Below are positions 50,888 through 60,640 of a stretch of DNA of 64,000 nucleotides, in pieces. A model generated the notes under the pieces. It ran no database searches and had not been told where the DNA came from. It saw only the letters and a list, made by a program, of their open reading frames with translations. The DNA is from Chromatiaceae bacterium. Lineage in GTDB: Bacteria > Pseudomonadota > Gammaproteobacteria > Chromatiales > Chromatiaceae. Both the position numbers and the translations under genes were made by a program. The DNA lies in NCBI GenBank assembly GCA_022340805.1, contig JAJDNF010000033.1, positions 62,001 to 126,000 of the forward strand. Reading direction: 5' to 3'. Position 1 is the stretch's first letter; each line of letters starts with the position of its first letter.

Positions 50888-51634
50888 TTACTGAAGGGGC
50901 AGCACGTCGAAGGTTATCCGGCGGTTCGCGGCACGTCCCTCCGGGGTGGCGTTGCTGGCAATCGGCTGGCTGTCGCCATATGCAACAATCTGCATCCGCT
51001 CGGCCGGGATGCCGGCGAGGTAGAAGAACCGCTCGACGGCCTCGGCGCGCGCCTGGCTGAGGCGCAGATTGAACGTGCGATCGCCGCTGGCGTCGGTGTG
51101 ACCGCCGATCACGATATGCGTATCCGGACACTGATAGGCGACAGTCGCCAGATCATTGAGCAGCGCGTAACTGTCCAGCATCGGCGAGGCCGCGCCGGCC
51201 TCGAAATGCACGCTGCCCAGCGAGGCCAGACGCGCCATCGTGCGCTGGCAGGCTCCGGCATCCATCGGGTTCGACAGATCACCGCCCAGGCGCACGATGC
51301 GGCTGGGTTGGAAGCGCGGATTGAGCGGGTCATCCTTGTCGGTCAGCGAGTCCGGGGGCTGCAGGCCGCTCGCATCGACCACGCGCACCCCCCACACCTT
51401 GCGGGCAATGCCGGCAACGTACTCGGCGGTGAGCTTGGGCGACAGCTCGCCGCTCAGGCGCAGATCGCGACCGACGGCCGAGATCTCCAGACCATCGATC
51501 GCATAGGCCGCGAGTTCCCGCTGCACGCGACCCGCGAGATCGTCTTCGATCACGCCGTGGCGCATGGCCACGGTCGCCCAGGTCAACAGCAAAAGGCTGG
51601 CCAGCGCCACCAGGATAGCGGTACTTCTCGACAC
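50888..51634 (-). CDS. OmpA-family protein with BON-like domain
   Basis: 248 aa from a GTG start at 51634 with GGAGG six bases upstream; the longer track frame is unsupported. Membrane anchor VALASLLLLTWATVAM, a BON-like part (AYAIDGLEISAVGRDLRLSG) and an OmpA C-terminal domain (HIVIGGHTDASGD, RLSQARAEAV, NRRITFDV), which binds peptidoglycan. Its operon partner is the HhH protein. Confidence 0.85.
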   Translation of the reverse strand: MSRSTAILVALASLLLLTWATVAMRHGVIEDDLAGRVQRELAAYAIDGLEISAVGRDLRLSGELSPKLTAEYVAGIARKVWGVRVVDASGLQPPDSLTDKDDPLNPRFQPSRIVRLGGDLSNPMDAGACQRTMARLASLGSVHFEAGAASPMLDSYALLNDLATVAYQCPDTHIVIGGHTDASGDRTFNLRLSQARAEAVERFFYLAGIPAERMQIVAYGDSQPIASNATPEGRAANRRITFDVLPLQ

Positions 51635-51805
51635 CTGATTCCTCCCCGCAGACGTGCTGCGCCCGCGCGTTTTTTGCCGCAAGGGCGTCAGGGAAGCGCT
51701 GATCCACCCCGGAGCTTGCGGCGTGGCACAAATCACGTTTGCGCCGCAGCTTGCCCTGGAAGATCCCGGACGGGCCTGTTCAGCGTTTCCTCAGCGGGCG
51801 CTAAT

Positions 51806-53113
51806 TTACCCCAATTCGCCACTGATGTTGCGGCAATGTGTCTCACGCACGCGCGTGGCGGCCAGCACGGCCAGCACGGCAAACCCGAACGACAGCCACA
51901 GGCCATTGCGGTAATCCACCCAGGCATAGCGGCGCAGCCCGTCGGCCAGCTGGCCATCCCAGGTCAGGTCCAGGACCCAGCCAAACACCGGCTGCATGAT
52001 CGCTGCACCGAGGAACAGCCCGGTGTTGACCAGCGCGATCGCCATCCCGGCGCTGCTCGGGGCGCACACCTCCTTGACTGCCGCGTAGGTCAGCACGAAA
52101 CCGCTCGCGCCCAGGCCCAACAGACCGTAAAGCAGGTAGCCCGATGCCCCGGGGCCCCAGTCGAGCAGCAGCAGGCACAGCCAGGCCGCGGCCGACAGCA
52201 GGCCGGTCGCCAGGATGACCGGCCGACGCAATCCCAGGTGATCGGACAGCCAGCCCATGAACAGGCAGCCCACGGCGAAGCTGATCAGGCTGATCGTCGT
52301 GTACAGCGAGGCCTCGGTCCTGGCCAGTCCGTGCACATCCTGCAGCAGGGGGACACCCCACAGACCCACGAAGCTGAACATATTGCCGGTCACGCCCAGG
52401 TTGACCCAGAACCCTGGCCAGGCGGTCAGGTTGCCGTAGACCGCCTTCAGTGCGGCCGGCCAATGCGGGTGCGCGCGTGCATGCGCCGGCAGGCCCTCCA
52501 TCTCGCGCACCGAGGGGAAACCCGCCTCCTGCGGCTGGTTGCGCACGAACAGCCAGGTGACAAGTGCCATCAGCAGTGACATACCGCCGATGCCAACGAA
52601 GATCTCGCGCCAGCTGAAAAAACCCAGCGCCCAGGCCAGCGGCGCCGCCGCCATGATCGACCCCAGATTGCCAAGCAGCAGGGTCAGGCCGCTGACCCGG
52701 CCATAGTGGCGGTCGCTGAACCAGAACGCGTTGCTGCGCATCAGGCCGACGAATACCACCGACACGCCCAGGCCGACCAGAAAGCGCCCGACCGAGGCCA
52801 TCGCAAAATCACCCGCCAGACCGAACAGGATCGAGCCCAGCCCGGCGACCAGTGAGCCCACGGTCACGCTGATCCGCGGGCCCAGGGTATCCGCCAGGAT
52901 ACCGGAGGGGACCTGCATCACCGTGTAGACGTAGTAGTACATCGCCGCCAGCGAGCCGAGCGCGGCACCGCTGGTCTGGAACGACTGCATCAGATCGGAG
53001 GCGACTGCGGCCGGCGCCATGCGGTGAAAGAACACCAGCATGTAGGAGATCACGAGGATGAAATAGATCCGCCAGCGCAGCGCGTTGAAGGCGACGTATG
53101 ACGCATGGCTCAT
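51806..53113 (-). CDS. MFS transporter
   Basis: 435 aa, 12 hydrophobic segments. Signatures: FHRMAPAAVASDLMQSF, MQVPSGILADTLGPR (motif A-like) and GFFSWREIFVGIGG. Resembles nitrate/nitrite or sugar-phosphate-type MFS antiporters, which cannot be told apart here. Stands alone. Confidence 0.85.
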   Translation of the reverse strand: MSHASYVAFNALRWRIYFILVISYMLVFFHRMAPAAVASDLMQSFQTSGAALGSLAAMYYYVYTVMQVPSGILADTLGPRISVTVGSLVAGLGSILFGLAGDFAMASVGRFLVGLGVSVVFVGLMRSNAFWFSDRHYGRVSGLTLLLGNLGSIMAAAPLAWALGFFSWREIFVGIGGMSLLMALVTWLFVRNQPQEAGFPSVREMEGLPAHARAHPHWPAALKAVYGNLTAWPGFWVNLGVTGNMFSFVGLWGVPLLQDVHGLARTEASLYTTISLISFAVGCLFMGWLSDHLGLRRPVILATGLLSAAAWLCLLLLDWGPGASGYLLYGLLGLGASGFVLTYAAVKEVCAPSSAGMAIALVNTGLFLGAAIMQPVFGWVLDLTWDGQLADGLRRYAWVDYRNGLWLSFGFAVLAVLAATRVRETHCRNISGELG

Positions 53114-53525
53114 GGCACGACCTTAGCCCGCATCCATCACCGGCCGGAAAGCAGCCGTGGCGTAACAGGCGGAAATGGCGATAGAAATGATTGAATCTGT
53201 TCGTGACCCAAGATTAACACCCTGTTTCCGCTGCCCGCCTACCCCGGTCCTGGCGGTTTCTCGCTCGCGCCGGCTGCGAAATCCGCCAGCATCCGTGATG
53301 CCGGTGACAGATGCGGGTTAGTTGGACGATGGTGGCTGAATGCCGCAACGACCCCGCGGGCCTTGTTCGATTGGCGGCAGATAGATCGGCAGGCCTTGCG
53401 GTCTCCGCTGGCGCGGCATGATCGCACCGCTGAGATACACAGACAAAGTCATCGGCAGCAACGGAGCGGACGCGCCATGCGCGAATCGCACCACGGGCCG
53501 CACATCCGCACGCCGAACAGGCAGC
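53114..53525. other. Intergenic region downstream of sbcB and upstream of the MFS gene
   Basis: About 410 nt between the MFS promoter side and the sbcB stop. Small overlapping frames are present without ribosome sites. I see no RNA gene or repeat. Confidence 0.4.
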
Positions 53526-54965
53526 TCAGATACCCAGTTCCTCCGGCCAGTCGAGCAGCGCGTCGATCACCGCGCGCTGCGCCGCTGTCAGCGACAGGTC
53601 GACCGCCAGGCGCGACAACTGCCGGCGGTAATCGTCCAGCACGATCGAGGCCCCTGCCCCCGGCTGCGTCAGGCGTTCGCGGCGGAACTCCTCCCAGCGC
53701 AGACGCTCCTGGCGGTCGAGCGTCTCCGGCCAGTTGCGCGCCCGGTAGCGGAACAGCAGTTCGTGCAGCTTGGGCGCCTCGAAGCCCGGGTGCAGCGTGG
53801 CCAGTTCGGCCGGCAAAGCGCCCCTGACCTGCTCACAAAGCCGGCGGTCGGCCTCGGACAGAAATCCGCCGTAAAGATCACGGTCCGGGTCGGACTGTGC
53901 CGGGAACGCCCCCGCCGAATCGAATACCGCGGCCAGCTTGGCCGCCAGGCCGGGGGCTGCACGCAGTGCCTCTATGTGGCGCTGCTCGGCCGCAGCATCC
54001 ATCTGCCACTGCTCACGTGCCGCAGCAGTGATGGTCCCCATCGGCACGATCACCGGGGCGCGGTTGATGTGCACCACCTTGAGCGGTATGCGCTCGACGC
54101 CGTCCGGCAGGTCGGCGCTGGCGGTGTAGAGCCGGGCGCGGATCTCGTCGGCCGAAAGTTCGAGCAAGGTGCCGGGATCGGCGCGCAGATCGTAGACGAT
54201 CACGCCGTTGCGATTGACCGGGTGCATCGCCAGCGGCAGCACCGCGGCGATGCAGCCCCGGCTCGCCGGGTAGCGCGCCGAGACATGCAGCACGGGCTGC
54301 CACGCCCGCACGTTGAGCTGCGCCGCGAGCTTCTGCTTGTCGCGGTTGTGCAGCACGAAATCGAACAGCTTGGGCTGGCGGGCGCGGACCAGCCGGGCGA
54401 GCGCGATAGTCGCGCGCACGTCGGCCAGCGCATCGTGGGCACCGCTGTGCTCGATGTCATTGGCCGCGGTCAGGTCCTCGAGCCGGAAGCTGGTCACGCC
54501 CGGTTCACGCTCCGGCCATTCGATCCCGTCCGGGCGCAGCGCGCGGGTGAGACGCACCACGTCGATCATGTCCCAGCGCGAATTGCCGTTCTGCCACTCG
54601 CGTGCATAGGGATCGAAGAAGTTGCGGTACAGGCCGTAGCGCGTCACCTCGTCGTCGAAGCGCAGCGAGTTGTAGCCGAGCGCGCAGGTGCCGGGCCGGG
54701 CCAGTTCGGCATGGATGAAGCGGAAGAAATCGGCCTCCGGGGCGCCCTTCTCACGCGCCAGCTGCGGGGTGATGCCGGTGATCAGGCAGGCCTCTGGCTG
54801 GGGCAGGAAGTCGTCGGCCGGTCGCGCATAGATCACCAGCGGCTCGCCAACCGGGTTGAAGTCGGCATCGGTGCGCAGACCGGCGAACTGGGCGGGCCGA
54901 TCGACGGCCGGCTGCGCCCCCCAGGTCTCGTAATCATGCCAATAAAAACTGCGCGGCTCGCTCAT
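53526..54965 (-). CDS. sbcB: Exodeoxyribonuclease I
   Basis: 479 aa from ATG 54965 (the longer track frame runs into tsaB territory). DEDDh exonuclease: FYWHDYETWG (first Asp/Glu), LGYNSLRFDDE, HSGAHDALADVRAT; the SH3-like and C-terminal domains follow. Degrades ssDNA 3'-5' and aids recombination and mismatch repair. Third gene of qor-tsaB-sbcB. Confidence 0.95.
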   Translation of the reverse strand: MSEPRSFYWHDYETWGAQPAVDRPAQFAGLRTDADFNPVGEPLVIYARPADDFLPQPEACLITGITPQLAREKGAPEADFFRFIHAELARPGTCALGYNSLRFDDEVTRYGLYRNFFDPYAREWQNGNSRWDMIDVVRLTRALRPDGIEWPEREPGVTSFRLEDLTAANDIEHSGAHDALADVRATIALARLVRARQPKLFDFVLHNRDKQKLAAQLNVRAWQPVLHVSARYPASRGCIAAVLPLAMHPVNRNGVIVYDLRADPGTLLELSADEIRARLYTASADLPDGVERIPLKVVHINRAPVIVPMGTITAAAREQWQMDAAAEQRHIEALRAAPGLAAKLAAVFDSAGAFPAQSDPDRDLYGGFLSEADRRLCEQVRGALPAELATLHPGFEAPKLHELLFRYRARNWPETLDRQERLRWEEFRRERLTQPGAGASIVLDDYRRQLSRLAVDLSLTAAQRAVIDALLDWPEELGI

Positions 54966-55017
54966 GCCTGCCCGTTGCGTCTTGATGACAGAGATCCGCC
55001 CCGCCCGGCTGCCGCGG

Positions 55018-55704
55018 TCACCCCGGCCTGGCCCAGGCGACCTGATTGCGCAGATATACCGGCAGGGCCCGCTCCGCGACCACCGCCGCGCCTTCGCCAA
55101 ACAGTGCAGCGGCGATCGTGGCGACGTCCTGCGCATGCACCATCGCATCGGCGTGCACCGGCGGCGGCACCGAGCAGCACTGCGCGAGCTGCGTCGGATA
55201 GGCGGCCCAGCCGCTGCCAACGCCCACCCAGTCCTGGCCATTCACCGGCGCCACCTCCTGCGGCGCACACACGCGTTCGTCGATCACCGGTCGCATGATC
55301 GCGCCGGCGTCACTCCGGTAGACGCCCCAATAGACCTCGCCCATGCGTGCATCGAACGCGCTCAATACGGCCTGTGCGCGATGTTCACGGTGCGCGCCCT
55401 GGGCGAGTGCCTGCAGGCTGGACACCGGCACCACCGGCAGATCCGCACCAAACGCGACGCCCTGGATCACCGATGCGGCTATGCGCACGCCGGTGAAGGC
55501 GCCGGGGCCGCGCGCAAAGCCGAGCGCATCCAGGTCGGCGAGACGCAACCCCGCCTCGGCCAGCAGACCGTCCATCATCGGCAGGATCAGCTCGCTGTGA
55601 CGCCGTGGCGCCACCTCGAAGCGCTCGGCCACCGTCTGATCGATCAGCAGCGCCGCCGAACAGGCGTCTTCGGTGGTATCGATCGCCAGCAGCCTCAAAG
55701 CCAT
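55018..55704 (-). CDS. tsaB: tRNA threonylcarbamoyladenosine biosynthesis protein TsaB
   Basis: 228 aa. ASKHA-type ATP-binding start LAIDTTEDACSAAL, RRHSELILPMMDGLL, GPGAFTGVRIA and SSLQALAQ, all standard TsaB. It partners with TsaD/TsaE for t6A37. Its ATG overlaps the qor stop (TGATG). Confidence 0.95.
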   Translation of the reverse strand: MALRLLAIDTTEDACSAALLIDQTVAERFEVAPRRHSELILPMMDGLLAEAGLRLADLDALGFARGPGAFTGVRIAASVIQGVAFGADLPVVPVSSLQALAQGAHREHRAQAVLSAFDARMGEVYWGVYRSDAGAIMRPVIDERVCAPQEVAPVNGQDWVGVGSGWAAYPTQLAQCCSVPPPVHADAMVHAQDVATIAAALFGEGAAVVAERALPVYLRNQVAWARPG

Positions 55705-56678
55705 CAGGGCAGCAACACCGTCGACCCGGTGGTCTTGCGCGCCTCGAGATCACGGTGTGCCTGCGCAGTCTCCGCGAGCGGATAGGTCTGGTTGATCTGG
55801 ATCTGCAGCAGTCCGTCCGTGACCGCGCCGAACAGCCGGTTGGCCCCCTCTTCGAGCAGCGCGCGCGTTGCGATGTGCGTGGCCAGCGTCGGGCGCGTCA
55901 CATACAGCGAGCCCTTGGGCGCCAGGATCGCAGGGCTGAACGGCTCGACCTTACCCGAGGCATTACCATAGCTCACCATCACGCCAAACGGCCGCAGCGA
56001 ATCGAGCGAGGCCATGAAGGTCGCCTTGCCGACTGCATCGTAGGCGACCGCGACCCCCTCGCCGTCGGTGAATTCACGCACCTTGGCCGGGATGTCCTCC
56101 TGCCGATAGAGGATGATGTGATCGCAGCCGTTGGCCCGTGCGATTTCCGCCTTCTCCTCACTGCCGACGCAGCCAATCACGCGCGCGCCCAGGTGCTTGG
56201 CCCACTGGCTCAGCAGCGAGCCGACGCCTCCGGCCGCCGCGTAGACCAGGATGCTGTCACCCGGTTTGACCGGGTAGGTGCGGAACAGCAGGTAGTGCGC
56301 GGTCAACCCCTTGAGCATGATCGCTGCGGCCTGCCGCTCGCTGATCGTCTCGGGCAGCCTGACCAACCGGTCCGCGGCGATCAGGCGCGCCTGTGCATAA
56401 GCGCCCTGGGTCATCGGGTAGGCGACCCGGTCGCCCACCGCAAGATGCTCGACACCCTCGCCGACAGCCTCGATCACACCAGCCGCCTCCATGCCCAGCA
56501 CCGCGGGCAGCTCGCCCGGTGGATACAGGCCATCGCGCTGATACACGTCTATGTAGTTGAGGCCACAGGCGCGCTGACGCAACAGGACCTGGCCCGGCCC
56601 GGGCGCGCCGACCTCGACCTCCTCCCAGCGCAGCACCTCGGGCCCGCCGTGGCCGTGAATTCGGATGGCATGTGTCAT
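55704..56678 (-). CDS. qor: Quinone oxidoreductase (zinc-free MDR family)
   Basis: 324 aa from ATG 56678, usual Qor length. NADPH-binding motif AAAGGVGSLLSQW, RACGLNYIDVYQRDGLYP, and YDAVGKATFM are typical; no catalytic zinc residues. One-electron reduction of quinones by NADPH. First gene of the qor-tsaB-sbcB group. Confidence 0.92.
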   Translation of the reverse strand: MTHAIRIHGHGGPEVLRWEEVEVGAPGPGQVLLRQRACGLNYIDVYQRDGLYPPGELPAVLGMEAAGVIEAVGEGVEHLAVGDRVAYPMTQGAYAQARLIAADRLVRLPETISERQAAAIMLKGLTAHYLLFRTYPVKPGDSILVYAAAGGVGSLLSQWAKHLGARVIGCVGSEEKAEIARANGCDHIILYRQEDIPAKVREFTDGEGVAVAYDAVGKATFMASLDSLRPFGVMVSYGNASGKVEPFSPAILAPKGSLYVTRPTLATHIATRALLEEGANRLFGAVTDGLLQIQINQTYPLAETAQAHRDLEARKTTGSTVLLP

Positions 56679-57057
56679 GGGAACACCCTCGCAGGGAAAG
56701 GCTCGATTCTCGTTGCCATCGTCGGGCAACACAAGCCGGGGATGATTTGGCCGCACAAATGGCGTGGGCATGCGCCGATGGATTGCGGCAATCTAGCGCA
56801 GTGCCTCAATCTGACTGGCAGCTATTTTGGCAAGCCGATATGGGCCGTCGGTCCTGCGACTCGCGGTGGGTGCATTGGGCGCAGGCCGCAATGCACCGGA
56901 TAACGGCATATACGGTGCGATACGCAGCGCTATGGCAACCTCTCGTTTCTGTCGAGACCGAGCGTGCACCAGCGATCAAATACGGCGCACCACACCAGGA
57001 GCCTGCCCGCCGGGGCATGGACCCGCACGACACATTTGAGAAGAGGATTTGAGAACA
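56679..57057. other. Divergent intergenic region between qor and sor
   Basis: About 380 nt holding the divergent promoters and a copy of the dispersed palindromic repeat (56866-56897). No other supported gene; track frames lack ribosome sites. Confidence 0.45.
56866..56897 (-). repeat. Copy of the dispersed palindromic repeat upstream of sor
   Basis: GGTGCATT (56869-56876) and AATGCACC (56890-56897) form an eight-base stem around GGGCGCAGGCCGC; the minus-strand reading aligns with the 34577-34605 hairpin. It sits within the sor upstream region. Confidence 0.65.
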
Positions 57058-57999
57058 ATGGATATCAAGGCCCTGTTCGATGCCGAACCCAAGTCACCTT
57101 TGTATGTCGCGATCAACCGCGTGCTGGTGCGCAATGACCCGAACCTGTTGCGCATGATGAAGGAGGCCAGCAGCAAGATGTGCCTGGCTACCGCACTCAC
57201 CCCGGGCTTTCGCGGCTTCGACCTGATGCGCCAGCGCGGCACCTGTCCGATGGGGATGCGTTGGGCGGCCAGCTCGGACATGTCGGCCGAGCTGTCGCAT
57301 ATCTGGATCGACCAGTTCACCTACTGGGATTCGTGGCAGGCGCATGAAAACTTCCACGAGACCTTCGAGGACGTGGTGGTCGAATCCTGTGCCAAGTGCG
57401 GCGGGATGCTGCTCGACGGTCCGGAAGAGCCCGTGTTCCGCATCGTCAAGAGCGAGCTGCCCAAGCTGATCTCGAAGAACCAGATGATGAAAAAGGGCTT
57501 CGAGAACCATGGCGACACCCGCGGCTACGCGATGGACACCGGCCAGTCGGTGAGCGTGCTGGCCACCCACCACGTAAAACCGGGCAGGGAGGCCGAGTTC
57601 GAGGACGGCGAGATCCAGACCATGGAGATGCTGCAGGAGACCGCTGGTGTGATCGGCTACCAGATCCTCAAGCGGGTCGGACTGTCGACGCTGGGTAGCG
57701 GGCATGCCACCGTCGAATCGATCATGGAGGACCTCAAGGACAGCTCGGGCAGCAAGCTCAGACGCACGGCCGAGGTCTGGGAGGGCTACACGATCCCGGC
57801 AGAGTACCTGACCATGGTCGAGTTCGAGGATCTGCCCGCGGCGCAGGGCGGCATGCCGCACGTCAACGTCAAGCCGGAGATCCTGTTCGTGCACGGACCG
57901 AAGGTGCTGAACAACTGTCTGACCATGCCGACCGTGCGCATCTCCGACAGCATGTTCCGCGAACACAGCTACCGCGAGATCCTGCAGGGCATCCGTTAG
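57058..57999 (+). CDS. sor: Sulfur oxygenase reductase
   Basis: 313 aa from ATG 57058 (TTG 57049 in the track is close to GAGG but not needed). Matches the SOR family: the mononuclear iron ligands H96 and H100 (HENFH) and E124 (GPEEP), and the active-site Cys C42 (KMCLAT) with the CxxC pair C111/C114 (CAKC), all offset by about +10 from Acidianus numbering. Further matches are FEDGEIQTMEML and GYQILKRVGLSTLGSG. SOR disproportionates S0 with O2 to sulfite, thiosulfate and sulfide in the cytoplasm as a 24-mer. No sulfur-metabolism neighbours in operon. Confidence 0.95.
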   Translation: MDIKALFDAEPKSPLYVAINRVLVRNDPNLLRMMKEASSKMCLATALTPGFRGFDLMRQRGTCPMGMRWAASSDMSAELSHIWIDQFTYWDSWQAHENFHETFEDVVVESCAKCGGMLLDGPEEPVFRIVKSELPKLISKNQMMKKGFENHGDTRGYAMDTGQSVSVLATHHVKPGREAEFEDGEIQTMEMLQETAGVIGYQILKRVGLSTLGSGHATVESIMEDLKDSSGSKLRRTAEVWEGYTIPAEYLTMVEFEDLPAAQGGMPHVNVKPEILFVHGPKVLNNCLTMPTVRISDSMFREHSYREILQGIR

Positions 58000-58276
58000 C
58001 GAAACCCTGAGTCAGTCAGCGCTGTGGCGGCACAGGGACGTGTCGCCAAGCTCGGCCGCGCCGAGCGGCTGATTGTGCTGCGCGGCGCTGCGACGCCGGG
58101 CCGACAGTCAGTAACCCGCTTCGCATTCCAGGGTGCGTCGCTTGCTATTCGCCTTGTATATCGCTGACCATAGCGCGCAGCAAGCTACAAGCTGCCGCCT
58201 GCAACCTGCCAGGTGGGCTGCGGCGGCAGAGCGCGGCCCAAGGGCACCACCCATACCGAACCGAGGGGTAACCATC

Positions 58277-59092
58277 GTGGAAAGTAAGACGCAGCAAACG
58301 TCCAGCGAGTGGGACACCTCGAGCAGCGACGAATTCTTCGAGTACTACGCCGAACGCAGCGCCTCACCGCGTGACATAGCACGCTTCACCGGCGCCCGAG
58401 ACTACGTGTTGCGCGTGATGCAGCAGCATGGCATCGATATCTCGGCGCTCGAGGTCGCCGACATCGGCTGCGGTGCCGGCACGCAGAGTTTTCTGTGGTC
58501 CGACCTCGGCCATCATGTGCACGGCATCGACGTCAATGAACCGCTGATCCAACTGGCCCGCCGGCGCGCGGAAGAGAAGGGCTATGAGGTCGACATGCGG
58601 GTCGGATCGGCCACCGAGCTGCCGTGGGAGTCAGAGTCGATGGACGTCTGCCTGCTGCCCGAACTGCTCGAACATGTGCCCGACTGGTGGCAGTGTCTCG
58701 ACGAGGCAAGCCGCATCGTCCGGCCCGGCGGCTTCCTGTACCTGACCACGACCAACAAGCTGTGCCCGGTGCAGCAGGAATTCGGTCTGCCCGCCTACTC
58801 CTGGTACCCGGGCCCGCTGAAGCGCCACTATGAGAAACTGGCCGTGACCAGCCGCCCCGAGCTGGTCCAGCACGCGACCTACCCGGCAGTGAACTGGTTC
58901 ACGCCGTATCAGCTCAAGCGCGAGGTAAGGCGCCGCGGCTTCCGCAACGTCTACGACCGTTTCGACTTCGTCGACACCGCGGGCAAATCGGCAGCGGTGC
59001 AGGCCGTGGCCGCTGCGATCAAACATCTCCCGCCGCTGCGCTTCCTCGGCCACATGGGCACCAGCTACAGCGCGGTCATCGCGCAGAAGTAA
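58277..59092 (+). CDS. Class I SAM-dependent methyltransferase
   Basis: 271 aa from GTG 58277, with GAGGGG eight bases upstream (the track start at 58133 is unsupported). SAM motif VADIGCGAGTQSFLW, acidic-turn HGIDVN, and LPELLEHVPDWW, RIVRPGGFLYLTT. UbiG-like fold; substrate unknown. Confidence 0.85.
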   Translation: MESKTQQTSSEWDTSSSDEFFEYYAERSASPRDIARFTGARDYVLRVMQQHGIDISALEVADIGCGAGTQSFLWSDLGHHVHGIDVNEPLIQLARRRAEEKGYEVDMRVGSATELPWESESMDVCLLPELLEHVPDWWQCLDEASRIVRPGGFLYLTTTNKLCPVQQEFGLPAYSWYPGPLKRHYEKLAVTSRPELVQHATYPAVNWFTPYQLKREVRRRGFRNVYDRFDFVDTAGKSAAVQAVAAAIKHLPPLRFLGHMGTSYSAVIAQK

Positions 59093-59212
59093 ACCGCGCG
59101 CCGGGTTGCCAGCGGCCGTCGATACGGATTCCGCGACCCCGCCAATTCAGCGGCCGGAACGGCACATGCCTTGTGGAACGCCCAGCGCAACCGCCGGGCA
59201 ATGCGATGCACC

Positions 59213-60058
59213 TCAGGGCAGTTGCGCTTGCAGCGAGAAGTCCGCGCCATCCCCCAGCGCCAGGCAGTCCCTCAGCGCCGGCATCACGGCGTCCAGCGTG
59301 GCGTGCAGCGTCCAGGGTGGATTGATAACGAACATGCCGCTGCCGAACATCCCGGCCGGGGTTGCAGCGGCGGCACGCACCCGCAGCTCCACCTGCAGCC
59401 AGGCCGGCGCAGGCAGCCGGCGCAGGCGCTCGCGCAACTGCTGCGCCTCCCTGCGCCGCAGCAACGGGTACCAGACCAGATAGCTGCCCGATGCAAAGCG
59501 CTTCAGGGCCTGCCCGAGGGTATCCTCGACACGCCGATAGTCGGTCTTCACCTCGTAGGGCGGATCGATCAGGATCACGCCGCGGCGCGTGGGCGGCGGC
59601 AGCAGGCCGATCAGGGCAGCGAAGCCATCCTGCTCGGAGACCTGCACCTGCCGCCCTGTGGACCTGAACAGCCTGCCCAGAACCTGCACGTCCGCCGGGT
59701 GCATCTCGAACAACCGCATCCGGTCTTGTGCGCGGATCAGTGCAGCTGCCAGCGACGGCGATCCGGGATAGCGTCGCAACACGCCGCCCTGGTTGAGGCG
59801 ATGCAGCAGCGTGACGAAATCCGCCAGCGGTGCGGGCAGGCCGGGACGGTCCCACAGCCGGGCCACACCCTCGGCGTACTCGGCATTCTTGGCCGCTGCC
59901 TGGCCTTGCAGATCGTAGCGCCCGGCACCGGCATGGGTATCGACGAACCAGTAGGGCTTGTCCTTCCGATTGAAATACCGGAGCACCTCGAACAGCACGA
60001 AGTGCTTCAGCACGTCGGCGTGATTACCGGCGTGAAAAGCGTGCCGATAGCTCAGCAT
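59213..60058 (-). CDS. rlmJ: 23S rRNA (adenine2030-N6)-methyltransferase RlmJ
   Basis: 281 aa, starts MLSYRHAFHAGNHADVLKH, the family signature. Catalytic ILIDPPYEVKTDY (DPPY) and FVDTHAGAGRYDL. Methylates A2030 of 23S rRNA. Confidence 0.95.
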   Translation of the reverse strand: MLSYRHAFHAGNHADVLKHFVLFEVLRYFNRKDKPYWFVDTHAGAGRYDLQGQAAAKNAEYAEGVARLWDRPGLPAPLADFVTLLHRLNQGGVLRRYPGSPSLAAALIRAQDRMRLFEMHPADVQVLGRLFRSTGRQVQVSEQDGFAALIGLLPPPTRRGVILIDPPYEVKTDYRRVEDTLGQALKRFASGSYLVWYPLLRRREAQQLRERLRRLPAPAWLQVELRVRAAAATPAGMFGSGMFVINPPWTLHATLDAVMPALRDCLALGDGADFSLQAQLP

Positions 60059-60079
60059 GTCAGACGGCCGGCAGCTGTT

Positions 60080-60493
60080 TCAGACATTCGGCGAGGCGAG
60101 CACGGTGACGACCACTCGGCGATCATTGCGCGGTCCGTCGAACTCGCAGAAGAAGATGTTCTGCCAGCGCGACAGCCCGAGCCGCCCCCCGATAAGCGGT
60201 ACGGTCTCCGAGGGACCGACCAGGCCTGCCTTGAGGTGCGCATCGCCGTTGCCGTCCTGCGCATCGTGGCGCCAGACGCCGCGCGGGATGACCCGGCGCA
60301 ACAGGTCGACCACGTCGGTCTGCACGCTCTCGTCCCAGTTCTCCTGAATCATGATCGCCGCGGTCGCACCCTGTGCATACACATTCACGATGCCCTCGCG
60401 CACCCCGCTGCGCTGTACGACCTCGCCGACCTGGTCGGTGATGTCGACCAGGGTTTCACGCGTCTGCGTCGCCAACTGGACAATGTCGCGCAT
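60080..60493 (-). CDS. YjbQ/UPF0047 family protein
   Basis: 137 aa from ATG 60493, usual for the family; the longer track frame adds 28 residues. VQLATQTRETLVDITDQV, IVNVYAQGATAAIMIQENWD, GDAHLKAGLVGPSETVPLIG, WQNIFFCEFDGPR. YjbQ has been linked to secondary thiamine-phosphate synthase activity; the physiological role is unclear. Confidence 0.9.
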   Translation of the reverse strand: MRDIVQLATQTRETLVDITDQVGEVVQRSGVREGIVNVYAQGATAAIMIQENWDESVQTDVVDLLRRVIPRGVWRHDAQDGNGDAHLKAGLVGPSETVPLIGGRLGLSRWQNIFFCEFDGPRNDRRVVVTVLASPNV

Positions 60494-60640
60494 CACCTCG
60501 TCCCTTCCCTCCTGCAGCGTGACCGCACACGATCCGCTCAATCGACTTTCGTCGATGGATCGGATCGAAACTATCACTTTTTATCGGCACCCGGATGCAG
60601 CTTATAAAAGATGCCATCCAGGAACCGCGGCTGACATCTT

